Source: Legionella drozanskii LLAP-1 (GTDB lineage Bacteria; Pseudomonadota; Gammaproteobacteria; Legionellales; Legionellaceae). Taken from it: DNA of 64,000 nucleotides. The number at the start of each line of letters is the position of its first letter. Within the stretch, counting starts at the first letter, position 1. Location of the stretch: positions 184,633-248,632 of the forward strand of contig NZ_LNXY01000027.1 of the NCBI RefSeq assembly GCF_001467585.1, written 5' to 3'. This document shows positions 35,753 to 44,237 of the stretch, piece by piece. Under the pieces are notes generated by a model, which saw only the letters and a list, made by a program, of their open reading frames with translations, did no database searches and was not told the origin of the DNA. Made by a program: the position numbers and the translations under genes.

Positions 35753-35909
35753 AAATTTCGAGAGCATTTCCTAAAAGATCTACGCACCTCAGAAATTTCT
35801 GCATGAGCAGACTTTAATTATTTCTAAGTTATTAGGTAAGTTTAAACGTAGCAGTAAAGTTAAGAATAACTTGTACTGTTTCTTCTGGCCTCTGAGCTTG
35901 AATCGAGGA

Positions 35910-37286
35910 TTATCCGTTCATACCAAATCTAAAACCATCAATAGACAACACGGGTACAGACTCTTCATGTGAGAAAAAACTATAGCTAGGAAAATAACTT
36001 TCCGAAGGAGTCCAATGAGCTTGATTTATTCTTTCTTTCACTGAAGAAAAATCAGTTGTTACTTTAAGTTCCCATACCAGAAATTCCACAACAGATCTAA
36101 GATTCGGATCGACATTGCCAGCCTTAATATAAAAAGACAAGGCATCGTGCGTTCTTTTCTCAACTGCCTCAGGCTCATTATTGTTAAACTCAACCGCTCT
36201 AATTTTAGCTTGCAAGAGTAATCCGCAAATCAGAGAAGATAAGCCATCTTTTTCTTTTTCGTAATGTTTAATCAGCTTTTCCAGTAGATTACTATCGATC
36301 ACTTTCGGTACAACGATAGATTCAAAACAAATACCCGAAACACCTTCTTTGCTGATCATCTCTCGCAGTTTTTGCGAAAGTAGTTCAGCCCAGACTTCAG
36401 CGGGCTCAACGCGTTCATTACAGTCGAGATAAAAAAATTCAGTGGCATCTGGCAAACTCTCAGCTATTTTTTCTAACTGAGCTTGTCTTGCAGGACCCAA
36501 ATTACGGCTACTAAAACTAAGTTCTACCTTAGAAGCTAAAGGACTGAGCATTGATCTAACCTGCTCTACTGGTGTTTCTCTCAAATTAGGCCAATCAATA
36601 ACAAGCAATACTAATCTTTCTTGTAGCTCTGCTGCTAAAACAGAAAGAAAATGAGAATCTTCGGCCTGATCTTCTATTTTAATACTTGCTTTTAAAGCTC
36701 TAACGGTCGCTGGCACGGCAGCTAAGATGCTAAGCTGTTCCTTGCGGCTTTTTCGCTCAAAATTATTCCAACATAAATCAAGTTCAAGAATATGCTCAGG
36801 GATTTTATTTAAAAACTCAACTAACTCTTCTGTACTCATGCTAGCAAAATTATTGCCACTTAAATTGAGCTTGGTCACTGTTTTAGGCAAGGCGGATATA
36901 ATGGCGATTAGCTCTTCCATAGTGTATTTATTGAATTGATTAACACTTAAATCAACCGACTCAACTTCTGGTGAAACTGTTTGCAAAAACTTCGCTACTT
37001 TCTCAGCTGGTTTATCAGACAATTCATTACCTGATAAACCTAAATTTCGAACCTTTGGTAAACAATTCAGTGCAAAATTTTCAAGCTTAGCTTGACCTAA
37101 TTCATTAGATCCTAAATCAAGGGTATCCAAGGGGCTGCTAAAATAACTACAAAGCTTTTTAAATTGAACCCTTGATAAATCTCTTAATTGGTTTGCAGAA
37201 ATATCAATATGAGAAGACGAAGTGAGATCTTCGGTAGCAAGATAGTCAAAATTGTCCCTATTACGCTCGACTCGGTAGTACTTCAA
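35910..37286 (-). CDS. leucine-rich-repeat protein, effector candidate
   Basis: About 458 residues. Residues roughly 30-210 hold five to six ribonuclease-inhibitor-like repeats of the LDLGSNELG / LGLSGNELS / VDLSVNQFN / LNLSGNNFA / LDLCWNNFE type, spaced 28-35 residues. The C-terminal half is helical and unlike known domains. Such LRR proteins form a large class of Legionella Dot/Icm effectors that bind host proteins (family knowledge). Start choice: there is no ATG at the expected place; AGGGAG lies 6 nt before a TTG at 37286 (giving MKYYRVERN), preferred to a TTG six codons upstream. No signal peptide or membrane segment. It ends DGFRFGMNG after an EE-containing region. Confidence 0.82.
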   Translation of the reverse strand: MKYYRVERNRDNFDYLATEDLTSSSHIDISANQLRDLSRVQFKKLCSYFSSPLDTLDLGSNELGQAKLENFALNCLPKVRNLGLSGNELSDKPAEKVAKFLQTVSPEVESVDLSVNQFNKYTMEELIAIISALPKTVTKLNLSGNNFASMSTEELVEFLNKIPEHILELDLCWNNFERKSRKEQLSILAAVPATVRALKASIKIEDQAEDSHFLSVLAAELQERLVLLVIDWPNLRETPVEQVRSMLSPLASKVELSFSSRNLGPARQAQLEKIAESLPDATEFFYLDCNERVEPAEVWAELLSQKLREMISKEGVSGICFESIVVPKVIDSNLLEKLIKHYEKEKDGLSSLICGLLLQAKIRAVEFNNNEPEAVEKRTHDALSFYIKAGNVDPNLRSVVEFLVWELKVTTDFSSVKERINQAHWTPSESYFPSYSFFSHEESVPVLSIDGFRFGMNG

Positions 37287-37400
37287 GTAAATCTCCCTGC
37301 ACAAAATTACCTAGTTTAATATTCGTTCAAAAAAATAACAATATGAATCCCATTTTCTCTAGATTTTTAGTTAACAACTTAAGCTTCAGAAATTCTATAT

Positions 37401-37450
37401 TAATCAATAAGACCGCCTTAATAATTAATCAATAAGACCGCCTTAATAAT
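37401..37450. repeat. perfect 25-bp tandem duplication
   Basis: Two exact copies (37401-37425 and 37426-37450) of a 25-bp unit that ends in CCTTAATAAT. The second copy provides the first half of the PmrA-like site, so the duplication has placed an extra half-site upstream. Confidence 0.9.
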
Positions 37451-37473
37451 TCCTTAAGTTATACGTCATATTT
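37442..37473 (+). promoter_or_regulatory. PmrA-box-like element upstream of the 37526 gene
   Basis: CTTAATAAT-TC-CTTAAGTTA matches the tandem cTTAATatT-N2-cTTAATatT arrangement reported for PmrA targets in L. pneumophila. The adjoining ATACGTCATATTT is shared with the site before paralogue A. The ATG lies about 65 bp downstream of the site. Confidence 0.55.
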
Positions 37474-37525
37474 CTTTAATAATTTTTATATATCTTATGG
37501 GTAATCGAACTAAGTGGACTTAAAA

Positions 37526-38485
37526 ATGAAAGCGAAACGTGAAGTAGAATTAGTTGTTGACAGCAAAGAAAACGTCTTTGTTAAATCCCATCAAGGTAAA
37601 TTACAATTAGATGGTTCAACCAAGCCGCTTAAAGGACAACAAGGAGTGGCTTGCACCATTGCCTCGCGTGAAAGACTGAGAACTTTTTATACTAAAGATG
37701 CAGAAAAAAGCGCTGACCCTGTGGTGCGAAGAAACAGGGAAGCCCAAGTTATTCTTAACAAAGTTAAAGCAGTTATGGCATCACAGCCATTGGATTTCGA
37801 CGACTTACTGTCTGAAACTATGCGTGGTTTAGAAAAGATGAGTTACGATCCTCTAACTGAAATTTTTAAGAATCCAGCTTTTATTCGTAAAAAAACAGAG
37901 CTCGCTCAATCGGGACAGCCTATAAGTGCCATCAAATTTTATAATATGGCAGGGGCTGATTTTCAAGCAAAATGGGCTTTTTTTACTCTAATGGACAAAA
38001 TGGATCAGACCTTTGGTCTCAAAAACTTAGAATGGACTATTGAAGATGGGTTTGAAGGATTACAACAAGCATTAAGAGATAATGGACAAATTATTTTCCA
38101 AGGGAAATACGGTATCTGCTTTCATGGTGGTTCAAACGTTGCTAAGCACAGAAATGAAAGTACTGTAGAACGAGAAGTTTATTTTTTTAAACCAAGGACC
38201 TTGCATGCTTCATCATGGACTCATTGCGTGATTGTTGATCAAGCCAAAATTATTGACGGTAAGCCTTTCATTTTCTTTAGAGATCCTTACGATCCCTCTA
38301 CTCCTGGTGCTCCAGAGAAAGCCTATATGTTAAGTTATGATAGTTTTATTCAACGCATATCAGATAAATACGGCAATATTGGAGGACCCAGGGCCACTTA
38401 TGGTTTAGCATTAGAACAAGAACAAGCGAAGGACGTCAAAGAAGTTGATTCCCTTGTAAGGTTGATGTCGAACGTATCTATTTAA
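37526..38485 (+). CDS. putative papain/C39-like cysteine protease, paralogue B, effector candidate
   Basis: 319 residues from the ATG at 37526 (MKAKREVELVV), which aligns with the start of paralogue A; an upstream GTG is less likely. It keeps the same candidate site: Gln38 and Cys43 in GQQGVACTIASRERL, the His of WTHCVIVD, and the Asp of FFRDPYDPS. The conserved core EWTIEDGFEGLQQALRDNGQ is shared residue for residue. The two genes lie in direct orientation about 5 kb apart, and DNA identity is highest in the centre (38027-38103 is identical to 32784-32860). No signal peptide. Protease function and secretion are inferred, not shown. Confidence 0.75.
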   Translation: MKAKREVELVVDSKENVFVKSHQGKLQLDGSTKPLKGQQGVACTIASRERLRTFYTKDAEKSADPVVRRNREAQVILNKVKAVMASQPLDFDDLLSETMRGLEKMSYDPLTEIFKNPAFIRKKTELAQSGQPISAIKFYNMAGADFQAKWAFFTLMDKMDQTFGLKNLEWTIEDGFEGLQQALRDNGQIIFQGKYGICFHGGSNVAKHRNESTVEREVYFFKPRTLHASSWTHCVIVDQAKIIDGKPFIFFRDPYDPSTPGAPEKAYMLSYDSFIQRISDKYGNIGGPRATYGLALEQEQAKDVKEVDSLVRLMSNVSI

Positions 38486-38734
38486 AACATCCTAATCCTT
38501 TTCACTCGAATGGAAACAGAATCAGAGTCATGAGCATTACCCGAAGAAGGTCTTGCTCATTTCTTCTTACTCTTTTGCTGACTCATAAAAAAACTCTACT
38601 CACCTTAAGAAAAAGCCCTTCGCTATATTTTTAATTTATTTTCTTTAATAAATAAAAGGATATTCATAGGCTCTAATCATTGCTATCATTTATAAAATAG
38701 AAAAGTGATTTAAATCGAAGAAGTACACAGCCTT

Positions 38735-39418
38735 ATGGACAGCTTACACCAATTATTGAATTTCGTTTTACATATCGACAATTACTTACTGAGCTTTGTA
38801 GCATCTTACGGGACCTGGACTTATTTAGTTCTCTTTCTCATTATTTTTTGCGAAACCGGCTTAGTGATCACCCCTTTTCTTCCCGGAGATTCTTTGCTCT
38901 TTGTTGCCGGCAGTATTGCAGCTCAGCCGAGTTCCCCTTTGCATATTTTCGTGCTTCTTTTTTTACTGGTTGTCGCGTCCATCGTAGGTAATCAAGTCAA
39001 TTATTTTATAGGACGTAGAATCGGGCCTCGTGTTTTTTCAGCTGAAACCTCCTGGCTACTTAATAAAAAACATTTAACGGAAACGCATCGTTTCTATGAA
39101 AAACATGGTGGAAAAACAATTATTCTCGCACGATTTATACCGATAATTCGCAGTTTTGCTCCTTTTGTAGCCGGCATAGGTTATATGCAGCCTTATCAAT
39201 TCTCTCTTTACAATTTCAGCAGCGCTCTGCTCTGGATTGGCAGTTTACTCGGTTTCGGCTACTTTTTTGGCTCTTTGCCTTTCATTAAAGACAATTTTTC
39301 GATCGTTATTTATGGCATTATTGTGCTCTCGATAAGCCCTCCATTAATTGCTTTTCTTTATCGCAAAATCGCTCCTCGCGGACGAAGGAAGTTAGAAACC
39401 GAGACGGATCAAAATTAA
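38735..39418 (+). CDS. DedA-family membrane protein
   Basis: 227-residue inner-membrane protein of the DedA/VTT family, thought to flip undecaprenyl phosphate or phospholipids (family knowledge). The signature CETGLVITPFLPGDSLLFVAGSIAA (about 40-64), YFIGRRIGPRVF and the R-containing FYEKHGGKTIILARFIPIIRSFAPFVAGIGYM motif are all present, with four to five membrane segments. It is followed after 45 bp by the type III polyketide synthase on the same strand, which suggests co-transcription. Confidence 0.92.
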   Translation: MDSLHQLLNFVLHIDNYLLSFVASYGTWTYLVLFLIIFCETGLVITPFLPGDSLLFVAGSIAAQPSSPLHIFVLLFLLVVASIVGNQVNYFIGRRIGPRVFSAETSWLLNKKHLTETHRFYEKHGGKTIILARFIPIIRSFAPFVAGIGYMQPYQFSLYNFSSALLWIGSLLGFGYFFGSLPFIKDNFSIVIYGIIVLSISPPLIAFLYRKIAPRGRRKLETETDQN

Positions 39419-39463
39419 ATCAGTATTGAAGGGTTTAAATACAATTAGGGACAGAATTTAATT

Positions 39464-40576
39464 ATGACAACTGCAATTACAGCAATCGGAACAGCTAATC
39501 CTGCTCATAAATATAATCAAAAAAATATCGCGGAAATTTTGGCAAATTTATTAAACCTGGGGATGGTAAAAAAACGGTTACTGAAATCAATCTATAATTC
39601 ATCTGGCATAGAAACTCGGTATAGTGTGCTCGCTGATACAAGTCAAACCAAAGAACAATTTACTTTTATTCCTGATTCTACAGCAGAAGATTATCCCAGC
39701 ACTTCGGAACGGATGGAAATATATCGTCAAAACGCACTGCATTTATCCCTTGCGGCGATAGAAAATTGCTTGGCAACTCGGAGTGATTTTGATCGAAAGC
39801 AAATTACTCATCTAATTACCGTGAGCTGCACTGGAATGTATGCCCCAGGAATCGATATCGAAATTATACAAACACTTAATTTAAATTCAAATGTCAAAAG
39901 GACTGCCATTCAGTTTATGGGGTGCTACGCGGCTTTCAATGGTATAAAAACTGCCGATGCTTTTTGCAAAGCCGATAAAAATGCCAAGGTTCTAGTAGTC
40001 TGTGTTGAATTATGCACTATTCATCTGCAACATAAACAAGATTTGGATAATCTTATCTCGAATGCCATTTTTGCCGATGGGGCAGCTTCTGTGTTGATTG
40101 AAGCAGAACCTCAGCAAAAAAAATACCTTAGTTTAGATGTTTTTCACTGCGATTTACTCCCTCAAAGCAATCAAGAAATGGCTTGGCATATTGGGGATCA
40201 TGGTTTTGATATGGTATTAACCTCTTATGTACCTCAGGTGATCAAATCCGGTATAGCCAATTTCGTTGCCAACTTAATTGCGCAAAGTAAATTAACTCCG
40301 GAGGAAGTTGATATCTATGCAATTCATCCTGGCGGTATTAAGATTCTGCAAGCCTGCGAAGACGCCCTAGCCATTTCCAAAGAAAAAACAAAATATTCTT
40401 ACGAAGTCTTGCGCAATTTTGGCAATATGTCATCAGCAACTATTTTGTTTGTTTTAAAAAGTATTTGGGATGATGTAAAACCTGTAGTCGATCATAACAA
40501 AACAATTTTTAGCTGCGCTTTTGGTCCGGGATTAACGCTAGAATCAATGTTGCTAACTATTAATAATGACGAGTAG
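39464..40576 (+). CDS. type III polyketide synthase (chalcone/stilbene synthase family)
   Basis: Homodimeric ketosynthase that extends an acyl-CoA starter with malonyl-CoA and cyclises the product. The catalytic triad is complete: Cys154 in QFMGCYAAFNG, His288 in YAIHPGGIKIL and Asn321 in NFGNMSSATILF. The C-terminal GPG loop is AFGPGLTLESML. At 370 residues the length is normal. Starter and product cannot be told from reading; bacterial relatives make alkylresorcinols, alkylpyrones or tetrahydroxynaphthalene. No methyltransferase or oxidase lies beside it, only the DedA gene upstream and a convergent J-domain protein gene downstream. Confidence 0.93.
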   Translation: MTTAITAIGTANPAHKYNQKNIAEILANLLNLGMVKKRLLKSIYNSSGIETRYSVLADTSQTKEQFTFIPDSTAEDYPSTSERMEIYRQNALHLSLAAIENCLATRSDFDRKQITHLITVSCTGMYAPGIDIEIIQTLNLNSNVKRTAIQFMGCYAAFNGIKTADAFCKADKNAKVLVVCVELCTIHLQHKQDLDNLISNAIFADGAASVLIEAEPQQKKYLSLDVFHCDLLPQSNQEMAWHIGDHGFDMVLTSYVPQVIKSGIANFVANLIAQSKLTPEEVDIYAIHPGGIKILQACEDALAISKEKTKYSYEVLRNFGNMSSATILFVLKSIWDDVKPVVDHNKTIFSCAFGPGLTLESMLLTINNDE

Positions 40577-40668
40577 TGGAGCCGGTAGTTTATTCGCACT
40601 AATGACAGATTTTCATGGCTGAGCTGAACCCTATTTTATAAAAAAATAATCGTCAACTCTGAAATCAA

Positions 40669-42234
40669 TTAACACCCAACTTCAAGGGCCAGATAAGGAA
40701 GAATTGGCTCCTTTTCCCAGGTGGCTTTAGTTGCGGATTGAGGCTGCCCTCCGCCAAAAAAGCTAGCTGCCTGCTGCCATACAGTTCTCTCTATTGTCGG
40801 AATATACGCCGCATCTTTGGGAGTATGAAAAAATTTAGAGGAATAGTGACCTGTTTTAACCTTTTGGAGCACTGTATCTTTAATATCTTCAGGAATTTCT
40901 TCTTGTGGCAAAGGGAGCATTTCGATTTGATCAGCCATATCTTGTTTGTAATTATCGAGCAACCTATTCTCTTGATAAATGAAAATTGCCCCGATTAAAT
41001 TAATCAGAAAGTCCGTTAAGGGTGTAGTATCAATCGGAAATAAAAAATAGGCTAGCAAACCGACAGCGGTTGCAAAAATAAAATAAATCAGTTGAAACAG
41101 AGCTAGTGATGGATTTATTTCATAAAGTTTTTTAATTGATAATACAACGCCATAAATCATATATAAAGTTAAAGCAATTGACATTGGAGTGAGTAAACTC
41201 GCCATAACCGTTATAGGGAAAAAGTTAATAAAAAGATAGGCAGAAACTCCAAGACCAATGACTAACGCTGCATTGACAACATAAGGAGAAAGTCCAGTAT
41301 ACTGCGATAAAGGTCTAACTATTCGGTTCACCGGACAAGCAAGTATAGTCAGTAAACTACCCGCTAGAGGTATGCTCAATATTAATGTCGACGTAAGCGG
41401 GAAAAAAACCAAAGGTAAGGTAACAAGGGCTATGAGGCCCATTATTTTTATTCCTATACGCGCAACAGCCCATATATTTAAATTTCCTTGCTGAAAATCA
41501 TTATAACATTGGCTGAATTCCTGAACTAAAGGCCTTATGAGTTTTTTGGCAAACAAGTAATTGCTTACCACCGTAATTCCTAAAATAATAGAGTTTAATA
41601 AAGCCACCAGTAATTTAACCGGCGAAAGCAATTTTCGCGTAGCTAAGAGTGACCATAACTCTCCCGTCACAATGGCATTTCTATATTGAAAATCATCTAA
41701 ATACTCTTCAGCAAACAAGCTAAGCATTAGTTTGCGCCATTCATGCTGATAGCTTTGCCAAACTGGCATTTCCAGTTGATTTAAGAAATAAGATCCCAGT
41801 TCTCCATTTAACCGTGACTCTTCTCGTTTTAATAATTGAGCAAGACTGATAAAAGAGGCATTTTGTCTAGCAAAATTATACTTCTCTTCTTCGGATGCAA
41901 GTATCCTGAAATCAGATAGAAGCCCTTCATAAGCCTCATCAATCGCTTCGCGTGATAATAAATCAAATGCCGTATCAGGAAGGTTAAAATCGACCACAGT
42001 AAAATAACGATTGATTTCAAGAGATTCATCAGCCTCTTCATCGGATAAAATTTGCCCGTATGCGGTAGCAATTTCCTTAAACCTTGCCTCATCACCACCT
42101 CGATCAGGATGATATTGTAATGCTAATCTCCAATATTGCTTGCGAATTTTTGCTTTTTTTTCTTCTTCAGTTAGATTGTCTAAGTCTGTCAGAGAAAGTT
42201 CAAGGGTATCTAGCAGTTCAAAATCTAAGCGCAT
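40669..42234 (-). CDS. membrane-anchored J-domain protein
   Basis: 521 residues. The N-terminal J-domain (about 12-68) carries the HPD motif at 42-44 (LALQYHPDRGGDEARFKEI), so it should recruit and stimulate an Hsp70. After a helical linker (80-190) comes a hydrophobic region with six to eight membrane segments (about 205-410: LLVALLNSIILGITVVSNYLF, IGIKIMGLIALVTLPLVFFPL, PYVVNAALVIGLGVSAYLFINFF). The cytoplasmic tail is polar (410-521). This architecture is unlike DnaJ, CbpA or DjlA. It could be a resident membrane co-chaperone or a translocated effector that recruits host Hsp70; the sequence does not decide. It is convergent with the polyketide synthase gene. Confidence 0.82.
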   Translation of the reverse strand: MRLDFELLDTLELSLTDLDNLTEEEKKAKIRKQYWRLALQYHPDRGGDEARFKEIATAYGQILSDEEADESLEINRYFTVVDFNLPDTAFDLLSREAIDEAYEGLLSDFRILASEEEKYNFARQNASFISLAQLLKREESRLNGELGSYFLNQLEMPVWQSYQHEWRKLMLSLFAEEYLDDFQYRNAIVTGELWSLLATRKLLSPVKLLVALLNSIILGITVVSNYLFAKKLIRPLVQEFSQCYNDFQQGNLNIWAVARIGIKIMGLIALVTLPLVFFPLTSTLILSIPLAGSLLTILACPVNRIVRPLSQYTGLSPYVVNAALVIGLGVSAYLFINFFPITVMASLLTPMSIALTLYMIYGVVLSIKKLYEINPSLALFQLIYFIFATAVGLLAYFLFPIDTTPLTDFLINLIGAIFIYQENRLLDNYKQDMADQIEMLPLPQEEIPEDIKDTVLQKVKTGHYSSKFFHTPKDAAYIPTIERTVWQQAASFFGGGQPQSATKATWEKEPILPYLALEVGC

Positions 42235-42328
42235 GGATTAAAAATTCCCAATCGAATAAAAAAAGAGCAGATTATGTTTATTTTATTTTTTTGTCAACCG
42301 CGAGATTTTCTGCAAATAATTCCAACAG

Positions 42329-43630
42329 TTATTTTTTCTTTGTTTCCCGATCCAGTTGGCGTAAAAACGTCAATTTCTCAGCAATCTTGGATTCTAAACC
42401 TCTCGATCTAGGCTCATACCAATCAGGTTCTTTCATTCCCTCAGGCAAGTAAGTTTCACCAGCAGCATAAGCATGAGGTTCATCATGAGCATAGCGATAG
42501 CTATGTCCATAACCCAAATCCTTCATTAATTTAGTCGGCGCATTGCGTAAATGAATAGGAACTTCTCGCGATTTATCTTGTTTCACAAAAGCCATTGCCT
42601 TATTAAAAGCCATATAGCCCGCGTTGCTTTTGGCGGCAGCCGCTAGATAAATCACAGCCTGTCCTAGAGCAAGTTCGCCTTCAGGTGAACCTAGCCGTTC
42701 GTAAGTTGAAGCGGCATCATTTGCGATTTGCATTGCTCTTGGATCAGCAAGACCTATATCTTCCCAAGCCATACGAATTATTCGACGTGCTAAATACAAA
42801 GGATCCACTCCCCCATCGAGCATACGACATAACCAATAAAGTGCAGCATCGGGATGAGAGCCGCGAACGGATTTATGCAAAGCGGAGATTTGATCATAAA
42901 AATTTTCCCCACCTTTATCGAAGCGCCGATTAGCTGGGCTCAGTGCATTTTGAATGAGCTCAGCAGTGACCTCAGTTTGGCCTTGAGCATTGGCAGCGAT
43001 GCTAATTTGCTCTAATAAGTTAAACAATCGTCGTGCATCGCCATCCGCATAAGTCACCAGCCGCTCTATGGCCTGTTCATTAAATTGTAAATGAGCCAAT
43101 GCTTTCTTATGAGCGCGCGCTAATAACAGTTTCAAGTCTTCTTCAGCTAAGGGCTTTAATACATAAACCTGTGCTCTCGAGAGCAGTGCGGAATTCACCT
43201 CAAAAGAAGGATTTTCGGTGGTTGCCCCGATAAAGGTAATCAGACCTGATTCAGTAAAAGGTAGCAATGCATCTTGCTGCGACTTGTTAAAGCGATGAAT
43301 CTCATCAATAAAAAGTATGGTATGACGCTGTTGGTTGAGGTAATGCTTAGCTTGCTCTACGGCAGCACGAATATCCTTTACACCAGAGAAAACAGCAGAA
43401 AGCGCAATCCACTCGCAATCAAACGCATCGGCACTTAAGCGCGCAATGGTCGTTTTTCCCACCCCTGGTGGCCCCCATAAAATCAGGGAATGGGGTTTAC
43501 CTGATTCAAAGGCAAGTCTGAGCGGCTTACCTTCACCGAGCAAATGATCTTGACCAATGACCTCGTTCCAGTGTTTTGGTCGCAATAGTTCAGCAAGAGG
43601 GGCTTTAGGCTGAGTATCAAATAGGCTCAT
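42329..43630 (-). CDS. rarA: replication-associated recombination protein RarA (MgsA)
   Basis: AAA+ ATPase of the clamp-loader/WHIP family that acts at stalled replication forks. Walker A is [15 protein letters not shown] and Walker B is [21 protein letters not shown]. The C-terminal tetramerisation region ([22 protein letters not shown] and [25 protein letters not shown]) is typical. Length is 433 residues. Its start overlaps the lolA stop by 4 bp, and the order ftsK-lolA-rarA is the common gammaproteobacterial one. Confidence 0.96.
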   Translation of the reverse strand: MSLFDTQPKAPLAELLRPKHWNEVIGQDHLLGEGKPLRLAFESGKPHSLILWGPPGVGKTTIARLSADAFDCEWIALSAVFSGVKDIRAAVEQAKHYLNQQRHTILFIDEIHRFNKSQQDALLPFTESGLITFIGATTENPSFEVNSALLSRAQVYVLKPLAEEDLKLLLARAHKKALAHLQFNEQAIERLVTYADGDARRLFNLLEQISIAANAQGQTEVTAELIQNALSPANRRFDKGGENFYDQISALHKSVRGSHPDAALYWLCRMLDGGVDPLYLARRIIRMAWEDIGLADPRAMQIANDAASTYERLGSPEGELALGQAVIYLAAAAKSNAGYMAFNKAMAFVKQDKSREVPIHLRNAPTKLMKDLGYGHSYRYAHDEPHAYAAGETYLPEGMKEPDWYEPRSRGLESKIAEKLTFLRQLDRETKKK

Positions 43631-44235
43631 TGCTGAACGACATCCATTCCTTTAGGTGGTTTAAATTGAAACAAACTCGCGGCAACTTTTGGGTTCGCTT
43701 TGACATTAGATAAGTTGACAATCGTATGCTGCCCCAGCTGATCATACATTTCTATGCTGGTTAATACATCTTGTGTAAAGATTAATTTTAAGCGTAGAAA
43801 ATTGGCTTTATGTGATTTGGAATGTAAATCATAGGCTTGTTGATTACCAGAAACTGACTCAGTCACATCAAAATCGCGCGTTACTGTATTATCGTAACCA
43901 CTTAAAAATAGTGCAGCGGTACCCTCTAAACTACTATCTTGCTTCTTCACCGTCACTTGCTCAAGATCCACATCGTAAACCCACAATTTTTGGCCATCAG
44001 CGACCACCAGTTGCGCCATAGGATCTTTTGTTTGCCAACGAAAACGCCCTGGGCGTTCTAAAGCCATAGTCCCTGTGGAACGCGATAGCTCTCGCTCTTT
44101 GGTTTTTACGGTTTGCTTAAAATTAGCTGTTAAGCTGCGCATCGCATTCAATTTGGTTTGTAAAACGTCACCAGCCGACTCGCAAAAGGCCTGTTGCACA
44201 AAGAAACAGAGCGCTAATAAAATAATTTTTTTCAT
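43627..44235 (-). CDS. lolA: outer-membrane lipoprotein carrier LolA
   Basis: Periplasmic chaperone that ferries lipoproteins from LolCDE to LolB. It has a Sec signal peptide (MKKIILLALCFFVQQAFCESA) with cleavage after about residue 19. The mature half-barrel shows DVLQTKLNAMRSLTANFKQTV, RPGRFRWQTKDP and VVADGQKLWVYDVDLEQVTVK, characteristic of LolA. At 202 residues it matches the family. The ftsK stop lies 2 bp before its ATG, and rarA overlaps its end, so it is in the middle of an operon. Confidence 0.95.
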   Translation of the reverse strand: MKKIILLALCFFVQQAFCESAGDVLQTKLNAMRSLTANFKQTVKTKERELSRSTGTMALERPGRFRWQTKDPMAQLVVADGQKLWVYDVDLEQVTVKKQDSSLEGTAALFLSGYDNTVTRDFDVTESVSGNQQAYDLHSKSHKANFLRLKLIFTQDVLTSIEMYDQLGQHTIVNLSNVKANPKVAASLFQFKPPKGMDVVQQ

Positions 44236-44237
44236 AA

